The notes beneath the pieces were generated by a model that searched no databases, was not told the DNA's origin, and worked only from the letters and a program-made list of their open reading frames with translations. Below, in pieces: positions 42,669 to 49,049 of a stretch of DNA of 50,640 nucleotides; within the stretch, counting starts at the first letter, position 1; the number at the start of each line of letters is the position of its first letter. The stretch lies in assembly GCA_902478055.1 (NCBI GenBank), contig CABSJL010000013.1:1-50640 (forward strand), given 5' to 3'. The DNA is from an uncultured Veillonella sp. (lineage in GTDB: Bacteria; Bacillota; Negativicutes; Veillonellales; Veillonellaceae). The translations under genes and the position numbers were made by a program.

Positions 42669-43472
42669 TTATAAATCAGTGAAATGTTCGGTACTAATGC
42701 GTTCTTCAAAATGTTTGATATCAACAGCATTACCAACCCAAACACGCAATATGTTATATGGATTATCACCGGTATGGGCCCAGCCAGATTTCATGGCCAT
42801 GCTCATTTTGATACCTGCTTTTTTAGTGGCAGCATCGGTGAATTCATTTTTATCTCCATAAGGATAGCAGAACCAAGGATTATCCTTGATGCCCACTTCT
42901 TTTGCAAGGGCTTCTTGAGCCTTTGTAATATTTTCTATTTGTTTAGCTTCAGACAATTGGCCCATTTCGATATGTTGGAATCCATGATTGGAAATGGTGA
43001 TACCATTTTTATGCATTTCACGAATTTGATCCCAAGTTAACCGTGTACCTACATCGCCAGGATTGATAAACACAGTGGCTGCAAAACCATATTTTTTCAT
43101 AATTGGATATACGATAGAATACGTATCTGCATAACCGTCATCAAAGGTTAATACAACAGGTTTTTCAGGCACTGCTGCACCATTTACGACATAATCATAT
43201 AGTTGGTCCATCGTTAATGGATTATACCCATTGTCTTTGAGGAACTTCATTTGTTCTCTGAATAGATCCTCACGAATAACTGCATCGTTATCCTTATCAT
43301 CGCCAATTTTATGATACATAAGAACAGGGATGCCTGTTGGATGTACCATTTTGACTTCTTTTACAGGCGCCGTTGGACTAGGTGGTTCCGTTTTTTGTGA
43401 AAGCAATCCACAGCCTGCTAAAACCACAACCAATACGACAACTAATAGTGTTACCAATGGAATCCGTTTCAT
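42669..43472 (-). CDS. Polysaccharide deacetylase lipoprotein
   Basis: A 267-aa lipoprotein: signal peptide ending LAGC (Cys21), then a NodB/CE4 domain with VLTFDDGYADT (Asp111, Asp112) and the metal-His motif SNHGFQH (His163, His167; usually SHTxxH). GIPVLMYHKI at about 48 is the typical PgaB/IcaB-like start. It removes N-acetyl groups from a surface polysaccharide. The ATG after GGAGG is preferred to an upstream in-frame start. First gene of the envelope operon. Confidence 0.9.
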   Translation of the reverse strand: MKRIPLVTLLVVVLVVVLAGCGLLSQKTEPPSPTAPVKEVKMVHPTGIPVLMYHKIGDDKDNDAVIREDLFREQMKFLKDNGYNPLTMDQLYDYVVNGAAVPEKPVVLTFDDGYADTYSIVYPIMKKYGFAATVFINPGDVGTRLTWDQIREMHKNGITISNHGFQHIEMGQLSEAKQIENITKAQEALAKEVGIKDNPWFCYPYGDKNEFTDAATKKAGIKMSMAMKSGWAHTGDNPYNILRVWVGNAVDIKHFEERISTEHFTDL

Positions 43473-43541
43473 AGGTCCTCCTCTATTAGAACACAATTAT
43501 ATACAGAATATTATAACATTTCTATGAAGATTAGTAAAAAA

Positions 43542-43643
43542 CTAACGCTTTACTAGTACCTCATCAATTGATTTTCTAGGTCTAGGATATATAGGCTCAT
43601 CTGGAACACCTATGGCAATGACAGCCTGTACATCTAGTGTTAT
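43542..43643 (-). pseudogene. C-terminal remnant of a nitroreductase-like gene
   Basis: The minus strand reads ITLDVQAVIAIGVPDEPIYP then RPRKSIDEVLVKR and a stop. This is the pattern of a nitroreductase C-terminus (a V-x-x-I-G-x-P-x-E strand, then RPRK-x-x-x-E/D-x-x). An in-frame stop lies directly upstream, with no start and no further homologous sequence visible, so only about 33 codons survive. The identification is by eye. Confidence 0.6.
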
Positions 43644-43748
43644 CTAAATCCATTCTATCCTTTCCTACAAAAGAATAGTATTTAAACTATTACTATTGTT
43701 ATATTGTAATACGCTCAATAATGCTTTAATATTTTAATTATATACTAT

Positions 43749-43763
43749 ATAGCGTAAACTATA
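43749..43763 (+). promoter_or_regulatory. Shared 15-bp promoter element (copy 2)
   Basis: ATAGCGTAAACTATA, identical to the element before the kinase gene. Here the symmetry is slightly longer (TATAG-N6-CTATA). It ends 26 bp before the nitrilase ATG, so it overlaps the likely -10 region. Confidence 0.4.
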
Positions 43764-43789
43764 CTATTTTAATACACAGAGGATTTACC

Positions 43790-44581
43790 ATGAAAAAACG
43801 TCTTACTCTCATACAAATGGATGTCCACGTAAACGACGTAGAATATAACTACAATCGAGTTCAAGAATTATTGAATCAGGCCCTATCTGAAAGTCCAGAT
43901 ATTATCGTATTACCGGAAACCTGGAACACTGGTTTTTATCCATCTACAGATTTAATCAATATCGCTGATGCAAATGGTGACCGCACAAAAGCATTATTAC
44001 GTGCATTTTCTAAGGAACATAATATAAATATTGTAGGCGGATCTGTAGCAGTTGCCAAAGAGAATCTCGTATTTAATACATCCTATGTTTACAACCGAAG
44101 CGGCGAACTTGTAGGAGAATATTCCAAGATGCACGGCTTTAGCCCTGCTAAGGAAGACAAATACTTTGCTAGCGGTACTCATACTACGCATTTTGAGCTA
44201 GATGGAATTCCTTGTAGCACGGTCATCTGTTACGACATCCGTTTCCCTGAACTAGTAAGAATGGCTGCATTACCAGGCACGGAATTATTATTTGTGCCTG
44301 CGCAATGGCCTACTATGCGTTTACGACACTGGCAGGTACTCAATGAAGTGCGAGCTATTGAAAACCAACTCTTTGTCTGTGCCGTAAACGGCTGTGGCAC
44401 AGTGGGTCGCGTTCAAAGTACAGGGCACTCCGCGGTATATGATCCATGGGGTACAAACCTACTCGAAATGGACACTAACGAAGGTATTGCTTCCGTAGAC
44501 ATCGACCTCGCTGTAGTCGAAGATATCCGTAACAAAATTAATATCTTTAGAGATCGCAAACCTGAACTCTATAATCTATAA
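43790..44581 (+). CDS. Carbon-nitrogen hydrolase (nitrilase superfamily, omega-amidase-like)
   Basis: A 263-aa C-N hydrolase with the Glu-Lys-Cys triad: Glu43 in VLPETWNTGFY, Lys113 in YSKMHGFSP and Cys147 in VICYDIRFPEL. The PETWNTGFY and RFPELVRMAA blocks resemble YafV/omega-amidase enzymes that hydrolyse 2-oxoglutaramate or 2-oxosuccinamate in methionine salvage and transamination pathways. The exact substrate is not shown. A CAGAGGAT ribosome site precedes the ATG. Monocistronic. Confidence 0.88.
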   Translation: MKKRLTLIQMDVHVNDVEYNYNRVQELLNQALSESPDIIVLPETWNTGFYPSTDLINIADANGDRTKALLRAFSKEHNINIVGGSVAVAKENLVFNTSYVYNRSGELVGEYSKMHGFSPAKEDKYFASGTHTTHFELDGIPCSTVICYDIRFPELVRMAALPGTELLFVPAQWPTMRLRHWQVLNEVRAIENQLFVCAVNGCGTVGRVQSTGHSAVYDPWGTNLLEMDTNEGIASVDIDLAVVEDIRNKINIFRDRKPELYNL

Positions 44582-44583
44582 CA

Positions 44584-44652
44584 AAAAGGCACATTGTTTT
44601 GAACAACCATCTTAAATCAGGAAGGTCATTCATTTAACTATGTGCCTTTTAT
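44584..44652. terminator. Bidirectional terminator between nitrilase and secreted protein genes
   Basis: AAAAGGCACAT and ATGTGCCTTTT form an 11-bp stem across a 45-nt loop, with T-tracts on both sides (TTTTATTTTT on plus, TTTTTG on minus). Confidence 0.8.
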
Positions 44653-44654
44653 TT

Positions 44655-45740
44655 TTATTGAACTGTATGTAAGAAATAGATTACTCTAGTTTGTTCTGGA
44701 TTAACAGCCATACCTGCAACAGTAAACGTGTTATATGAATAATCAAATTTAAAGATATAGAATGTATAATCTGCGTTAAATGGTCGCTTTACTTCCTTAA
44801 ACGAATAGTAGCCTAAATATTTTTTCTGTAAAGCCTTATTTTCATCATTAGACAACACTTTATCAGAACTTAATTGACTAGTATCTTGCTCTAAGTCCAA
44901 CCCCATTTGATTGTTCATTTGGTTAGAGAGCTCACGATCAACCTTTCGCTTAATATTCTCATTGCTTAGTGCCATTTTATATTGATACATATTATTGAAT
45001 GTATTAGTTACTTCAATCCATTCTTCTGGCAATATAGTAGACATGTATTTTCTATATTTCGTCTTAACATCCTCGTACGGTTTAATAGAAACACGTTCAG
45101 CCTCACCCTTAGTAATAATAACCTTAGCATGATTTTCTGCATCTTGAATATAAGGCTTTAGCTCTGATGGTTTACCTGTGAAAGAAACTTGGATATAACG
45201 ACCATCTTCAATCGCCTTAGGTGGCTTTAAATGAATATCAACTTGCTTAGCAAAAGAAGGTATTTTCTTTGGAAAACCAGACAAATCATTCACTTTATTT
45301 ATATCTATATGATTGTAATATTCCTTGTCATTAACAGGATATTTAATGCTTTCCCTAAAATTAATAGCAGCTACAATTTGTTTTTCAATTTCTTCTCGTG
45401 TATAGGGATTTTTAATAAAGTCTCGTTGTGGCGTACTTCTTATCCTTCTATTATGTTCCTCTATATGAGCGTGCATACGCGATTCTTCATCTCGCTGCTG
45501 CAATATTTGTTCGTTATATGTTTTTTTAGCAAGAGACATAACAGCATAAGATAATTCAGTTTCACCCGTTACTTTACTTTCCATATAAGGCATAACCTCT
45601 AGAGGTTGTGTTCTATCTACTTGAGAAGTCTTTGTGCCCAAAGGTGTTCCTACAGATGGAGTGGATAACTGCTCAGCATTTGTTATTCCTATATTAGCAA
45701 CCAATGCGGTCACAACAAGTATAAATCCTTTTAACTTCAT
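44655..45740 (-). CDS. Secreted protein, genus-type family copy 1
   Basis: A 361-aa exported protein (signal peptide FILVVTALVANIGITNA). No known domain recognised. From about residue 133 it is homologous to the 485-aa protein at 49050-50507: YPVND-x-x-x-Y, GFPKKIPSFAK (155-165), GRYIQVSFTGKPSELKPYI, a YRKY-x-x-x-LP-x-E block, LQKKYLGYYS, and a C-terminal TRVIYFLHTVQ strand. The N-terminal third is not shared. Charged and without cysteine pairs; a periplasmic or surface location is inferred. It starts with GGAG at good spacing. Confidence 0.8.
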   Translation of the reverse strand: MKLKGFILVVTALVANIGITNAEQLSTPSVGTPLGTKTSQVDRTQPLEVMPYMESKVTGETELSYAVMSLAKKTYNEQILQQRDEESRMHAHIEEHNRRIRSTPQRDFIKNPYTREEIEKQIVAAINFRESIKYPVNDKEYYNHIDINKVNDLSGFPKKIPSFAKQVDIHLKPPKAIEDGRYIQVSFTGKPSELKPYIQDAENHAKVIITKGEAERVSIKPYEDVKTKYRKYMSTILPEEWIEVTNTFNNMYQYKMALSNENIKRKVDRELSNQMNNQMGLDLEQDTSQLSSDKVLSNDENKALQKKYLGYYSFKEVKRPFNADYTFYIFKFDYSYNTFTVAGMAVNPEQTRVIYFLHTVQ

Positions 45741-45803
45741 TCATATCTCCATTAAACAAACTATATAAAAGAGTTACTCTACATACATAGCTAATCAGAT
45801 AAT

Positions 45804-46016
45804 TTAAAACTCAATAAGCTTCCACATGTCCTCTGGAACTTGTTCTAGAGGTTTGTTCTTTGCCATAGCATCTTTTAGAATATCAATCGTATCTTGTACT
45901 TCTTGTTTATTCTTTGTATTTGGATCGTGTAAAACGACACGGTTCAATGAGTCCTGACCAAATTGTTTTAAGTATTCTTTTTCCACTTGATTCAGTTCAC
46001 GACGTAAGTATTTCAT
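45804..46016 (-). CDS. Small protein downstream of the toxin gene
   Basis: A 70-aa charged, mostly helical protein (starts MKYLRRELNQVEKEYLKQFG, ends DMWKLIEF). No family recognised. It starts 10 bp after the toxin stop with a GAGG site (an in-frame start at 46055 inside the toxin gene is rejected), so it is the third gene of the toxin-antitoxin operon. It could be an accessory or chaperone-like factor, or unrelated cargo. Confidence 0.7.
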   Translation of the reverse strand: MKYLRRELNQVEKEYLKQFGQDSLNRVVLHDPNTKNKQEVQDTIDILKDAMAKNKPLEQVPEDMWKLIEF

Positions 46017-46026
46017 AGTGTATCCT

Positions 46027-46293
46027 CTATTTGTAAATATCTTTTCGATGTCCAACTTCTAACGCTAAAATAATACATCTATCATCATTAATATCGGCAA
46101 TGACTCTATAATTACCAATGCGATAACGCCACAGCCCCGTCTTATTACCTGTCAGTGATTTTCCTGAATATCTAGGATTTTCTACATTATCTACGTTCTT
46201 AATAAGCCAATTAAAGAGATATCGTTGCGTTGATTTATCGAGTTTAGAAAATTGCTTGTCAAACCGTTTAGAAAACTCAAGTTTATAAGCCAT
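46027..46293 (-). CDS. RelE/ParE-superfamily toxin (RelE-like mRNA interferase)
   Basis: An 88-aa basic protein with the RelE fold pattern: YKLEFSKRFDKQFSKLDKST, then LKN...P-x-YSGKSLTGNKTGLWRYRIGNYRVIADI and a final strand IILALEVGHRKDIY. The R-x-R-x-GNYR and HR residues match catalytic positions of RelE toxins, which cut mRNA in the ribosome. The ATG overlaps the antitoxin stop by 11 bp. The longer start at 46302 is unlikely. Confidence 0.9.
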   Translation of the reverse strand: MAYKLEFSKRFDKQFSKLDKSTQRYLFNWLIKNVDNVENPRYSGKSLTGNKTGLWRYRIGNYRVIADINDDRCIILALEVGHRKDIYK

Positions 46294-46504
46294 ATTTTGC
46301 ACGCATTTCCGCCACAGAATAAGTAACAGGATCTTGCTTATATTCTGCTAATGCTTTTTGACCTACCTTAAGATCAAATTCATCTTCAATCTTTTCTAGT
46401 AAAGCCTTCTTAAAGAGAGTAGAAAGTGTTTCATCCATAAACTCAGCATATGTTTTAAATAACTCTTCTTCTTGTTCATTTAAACGGACTGAAATATTTG
46501 CCAT
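46283..46504 (-). CDS. RelB/DUF6290-like antitoxin
   Basis: A 73-aa protein with a ribbon-helix-helix N-terminus (ANISVRLNEQEEELFKTYAE, then ETLSTLFKKALLEKIEDE) and a C-terminal toxin-binding tail (VTYSVAEMRAKYGL). It should neutralise the downstream RelE toxin and repress its own promoter. The ATG is 8 nt after AAGGAGG. A 35-bp perfect palindrome covers the ribosome site. Confidence 0.9.
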   Translation of the reverse strand: MANISVRLNEQEEELFKTYAEFMDETLSTLFKKALLEKIEDEFDLKVGQKALAEYKQDPVTYSVAEMRAKYGL

Positions 46505-46512
46505 ATAAAGCA

Positions 46513-46547
46513 CCTCCTTATGTAATACATTGTATTACATAAGGAGG
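46513..46547 (-). promoter_or_regulatory. 35-bp perfect palindrome at the antitoxin ribosome site
   Basis: Arms CCTCCTTATGTAATACA and TGTATTACATAAGGAGG (17 bp each) around a single T. On the minus strand the downstream arm contains the antitoxin SD (AAGGAGG) and the upstream arm its exact complement. As DNA it could be the RHH antitoxin operator; as RNA it would hide the ribosome site. Confidence 0.7.
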
Positions 46548-46618
46548 TTTTAGTCCATTCCTTAAACTTGCAAACAGTACTATTTTAATAAAATTTTATA
46601 TTTCAGAAATTAGACATA

Positions 46619-46667
46619 CAAAAAAGGCATACCACCCTTCTCTCGTCTCTCAGCGGCATGCCTTTTT
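46619..46667 (-). terminator. Terminator of RNA C
   Basis: On the minus strand AAAAAGGCATGCC pairs with GGTATGCCTTTTT (13 bp, one G-U), with a 21-nt loop rich in GAGAGA, followed by TTTTTTG. T-tracts exist on both sides. Confidence 0.8.
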
Positions 46668-46750
46668 ATGTATATAGTTACTCTCGAACTATATCGTATG
46701 TCAGTCTGGCTAACTCTCTCTAAGTCCCTTTAACGACACGCCAGTATGTC
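46619..46750 (-). ncRNA. Candidate small RNA with GAGAG loop motifs (RNA C)
   Basis: Minus strand, about 132 nt, starting about 7 nt after a strong promoter. Structure: CTGGC/GCCAG enclosing a 29-nt loop with CTTAGAGAGAGTTA; hairpin ATATAGTT/AACTATAT with loop CGAGAGT (46672-46694); terminator stem with loop containing GAGAGA twice. No ORF or ribosome site. Its GAGAG loops are complementary to the CUCUC motifs of RNA A and RNA B. Confidence 0.6.
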
Positions 46751-46756
46751 ACCTTT

Positions 46757-46785
46757 AATATACAATTATAAAATAACTTTGTCAA
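46757..46785 (-). promoter_or_regulatory. Predicted promoter of RNA C
   Basis: Minus strand TTGACA (46780-46785, perfect), a 17-nt spacer and TATATT (46757-46762). It points away from the transporter gene, with no gene within 240 bp downstream except RNA C. Confidence 0.7.
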
Positions 46786-46827
46786 TATTTTAGAAAAATT
46801 TTATCTTTTCATTTTACCAATAAATAC

Positions 46828-46856
46828 TTGCAAAAGATTTATATAAATTGTATTAT
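46828..46856 (+). promoter_or_regulatory. Predicted promoter of the OPA transporter gene
   Basis: TTGCAA (46828-46833), a 17-nt spacer and TATTAT (46851-46856) on the plus strand, leaving a leader of about 115 nt. Confidence 0.55.
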
Positions 46857-46977
46857 TAATAAATTTCATGACATAAACGCTTATTTTCGTACCATAAATC
46901 ATTTACATAAATCATCTATAAGTGGTAATATTAGCAATGCACTAGAATTTGGTTATTAAGAAAGAAAGGTAATAATA

Positions 46978-48351
46978 ATGTTTTCATTTCTACAACCAAA
47001 AGAGGCAAAATCATCTGTACCACAGAATATGATTATGAATCTATATTATAAATACAGATTTCAATCTCTAATCGGTATTTTTATTGGTTACGCAGCGTAC
47101 TATATTGTTCGTAACAACTTTGCCTTATCAACTCATTTTTTATCAGATATCCTACACATGAGCAAAACGGAAATCGGTTTGTTATCTAGTGGTATGCTTA
47201 TCGCCTACGGTCTAAGTAAAGGCTTCATGAGTAGTCTTGCTGACAAAGCGAGCCCTGCGAAATTCATGGCTTTCGGCCTTATTTGTTGTGCAATTATCAA
47301 CATTTTTATGAGCTTTGCCGACAGCCTCGCCTTCTTCTTAGTATTAGTAGTTCTTAATGGTTTCTTCCAAGGCTTTGGTGTAGGTCCATCCTTCATCACA
47401 CTTGCCAAATGGTATCCAAAACAGGAACGTGGTCGCTTTGGGGCAATTTGGAATATCTCCCATAATCTTGGTGGTGGTATCGTAGCACCAATCGTTGCTG
47501 CTGCGCTATACTTTACTACTACAGATCACTGGCAATTAGGTAGCTATGGTATCCCTGCAATTATCGCGATTATCGTAGCTGTTATTATTTGCTTCTTGAT
47601 CAAAGAAAGTCCAGAACGAGAAGGTTTACCACCAACTAGCGAAATCATTGCCGATACATCTCATAAAGCACATAGAAGTGCAGAAGCACCTCACCTAAGT
47701 ACAAGACAAATCTTTGTACAATATGTACTAAAAAATAAAAATGCTTGGTATGTATCTCTAGTTGATACATTCGTTTACATGATTCGTTTCGGTATGCTTA
47801 CATGGTTGCCTATTTACTTATTACAAGTAAAAGGCTTCTCTAAGGCTGAAATGTCCATCGCCTTTTTATTCTTTGAATGGGCAGCCATTCCTTCTACACT
47901 TTTTGCAGGTTACATTTCCGATAAATTCTTCAAAGGTTATCGCATGCCTCCAGCAATCATTGCAGTAAGTATTATCTTCTTCTGTATCTTTGGCTATTGG
48001 CAAAGTGAATCCCTCTTATGGGTTACATTCTTTGCTGCTGTCGTAGGTTGCTTAATCTACATTCCTCAATTCTTAGCCTCTGTACAAACTATGGATATCG
48101 TACCACCATTCGCTGTAGGCTCTGCTGTTGGTCTTCGTGGCTTTATGAGTTACATCGTAGGTGCCAACCTTGGTACAACACTATTTGGTGTTTTAGCAGA
48201 TAAATTCGGTTGGAATGCAGGTTTCTATCTCCTAATGGCAGCATGTATTCTTTGCGTTACATTCTGTGTACTTGCCCACTTTGGTGCAAAAGAATTAGAT
48301 GCTAAAGAAGCAGAACTTGAACAACTCCAAACAGCTGAAGCTAACAGCTAA
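46978..48351 (+). CDS. OPA-family organophosphate:phosphate antiporter (GlpT/UhpT/PgtP-like)
   Basis: A 457-aa, 12-helix MFS protein. GYAAYYIVRNNFALS near residue 38 is the OPA N-terminal signature, followed by LLSSGMLIAYGLSKGFMSSLAD, LNGFFQGFGVGPSFITLAKWYP and GRFGAIWNISHNLGGG (the family's W-NxxHNxGG block). These carriers import glycerol-3-phosphate, hexose phosphates or phosphoglycerate in exchange for phosphate. The specific substrate cannot be read from motifs. Monocistronic, with an AAAGG ribosome site. Confidence 0.88.
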   Translation: MFSFLQPKEAKSSVPQNMIMNLYYKYRFQSLIGIFIGYAAYYIVRNNFALSTHFLSDILHMSKTEIGLLSSGMLIAYGLSKGFMSSLADKASPAKFMAFGLICCAIINIFMSFADSLAFFLVLVVLNGFFQGFGVGPSFITLAKWYPKQERGRFGAIWNISHNLGGGIVAPIVAAALYFTTTDHWQLGSYGIPAIIAIIVAVIICFLIKESPEREGLPPTSEIIADTSHKAHRSAEAPHLSTRQIFVQYVLKNKNAWYVSLVDTFVYMIRFGMLTWLPIYLLQVKGFSKAEMSIAFLFFEWAAIPSTLFAGYISDKFFKGYRMPPAIIAVSIIFFCIFGYWQSESLLWVTFFAAVVGCLIYIPQFLASVQTMDIVPPFAVGSAVGLRGFMSYIVGANLGTTLFGVLADKFGWNAGFYLLMAACILCVTFCVLAHFGAKELDAKEAELEQLQTAEANS

Positions 48352-48371
48352 CAACTAAATTCTAGAGCAAA

Positions 48372-48409
48372 TAAAAAGGTAGTAACAAGAAATTGTTACT
48401 ACCTTTTAT
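48372..48409. terminator. Bidirectional terminator between the transporter and DUF4178 genes
   Basis: AAAAGGTAGTAACA and TGTTACTACCTTTT form a 14-bp stem with a 5-6 nt loop. The stop codon of the minus-strand gene lies inside the stem. Confidence 0.9.
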
Positions 48410-48917
48410 TATTTAATAAGTTCGCCAAGAACCAAATTATGGGCCCTATGAATCTCATTTTCTTAATGGTATCCATTTTATCTAGAATGGGCTTAGGTAT
48501 CTCTGCATCGCTTTCAAGAGACACATATTCCTTATCAACATAAACGCCTTTTGAATACTCAGTCGTATGGACCCCTTTTTCAACAATAAATGTATGAGTA
48601 CCATTAACATCTTCATACTCTTCATAACGAGCTACATCCGCAAAATCTATATCTATATCTCCTCTTGTACCTATAACTAGCTGATAACCACGATGTACTA
48701 CGTTCATGTCAAATGGCATCGCTTTACTGCACAACTTTGTAAACTGATATGCACCACGTTTTTTATTCCAACAGATCCAAAATTCAGCATTATTCTTATG
48801 CTTAACCAGCTTATACTTGTACCAAATCGCCCCATGAGTATCAATGTAGCGAATTTTGCCTAAAATTGTATATAAATCACTTCTGATCCGCAATGTATCG
48901 CCGTACTTAAATTTCAT
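48399..48917 (-). CDS. DUF4178-like protein with C-terminal hydrophobic segment
   Basis: A 172-aa protein. Residues 1-140 resemble DUF4178: YGDTLRIRSDLYTILGKIRY, then W-YKYKLVKHKNNAEFWICW, and a second half with a similar strand pattern. The C-terminal RFIGPIIWFLANLL could be a short membrane anchor. The family's function is unknown, though members often sit near membrane-stress or polyamine genes; no such neighbour here. The family call is by eye. The ribosome site is weak (GAGAGTG). Confidence 0.65.
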   Translation of the reverse strand: MKFKYGDTLRIRSDLYTILGKIRYIDTHGAIWYKYKLVKHKNNAEFWICWNKKRGAYQFTKLCSKAMPFDMNVVHRGYQLVIGTRGDIDIDFADVARYEEYEDVNGTHTFIVEKGVHTTEYSKGVYVDKEYVSLESDAEIPKPILDKMDTIKKMRFIGPIIWFLANLLNNKR

Positions 48918-49003
48918 AAAACACTCTCATGCTGAAAACAATATATATTATTAATTACTATGATTGTACATATAATATGAAATTCTGACAATACGGATAT
49001 AGA

Positions 49004-49039
49004 AAAAAGGTAGCAACATATATATGTTGCTACCTTTTA
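49004..49039 (-). terminator. Terminator after the 485-aa secreted protein
   Basis: AAAAGGTAGCAACATA and TATGTTGCTACCTTTT form a 16-bp stem, with T-runs on both strands. Confidence 0.88.
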
Positions 49040-49049
49040 TTTTTTATAA

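Larger units (their letters stand above)
43473..43789. other. Intergenic region with gene remnant (317 bp)
   Basis: It contains the nitroreductase-like remnant (43542-43643) and an AT-rich stretch holding the nitrilase promoter with the shared 15-mer at 43749-43763. Nothing else recognised. Confidence 0.6.
46505..46977. other. Intergenic region, toxin-antitoxin to OPA transporter (473 bp)
   Basis: It contains the antitoxin palindrome (46513-46547), candidate RNA C with promoter and terminator (46619-46785), and the plus-strand transporter promoter (46828-46856). The 46860-46977 leader is AT-rich with no gene. Confidence 0.6.
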
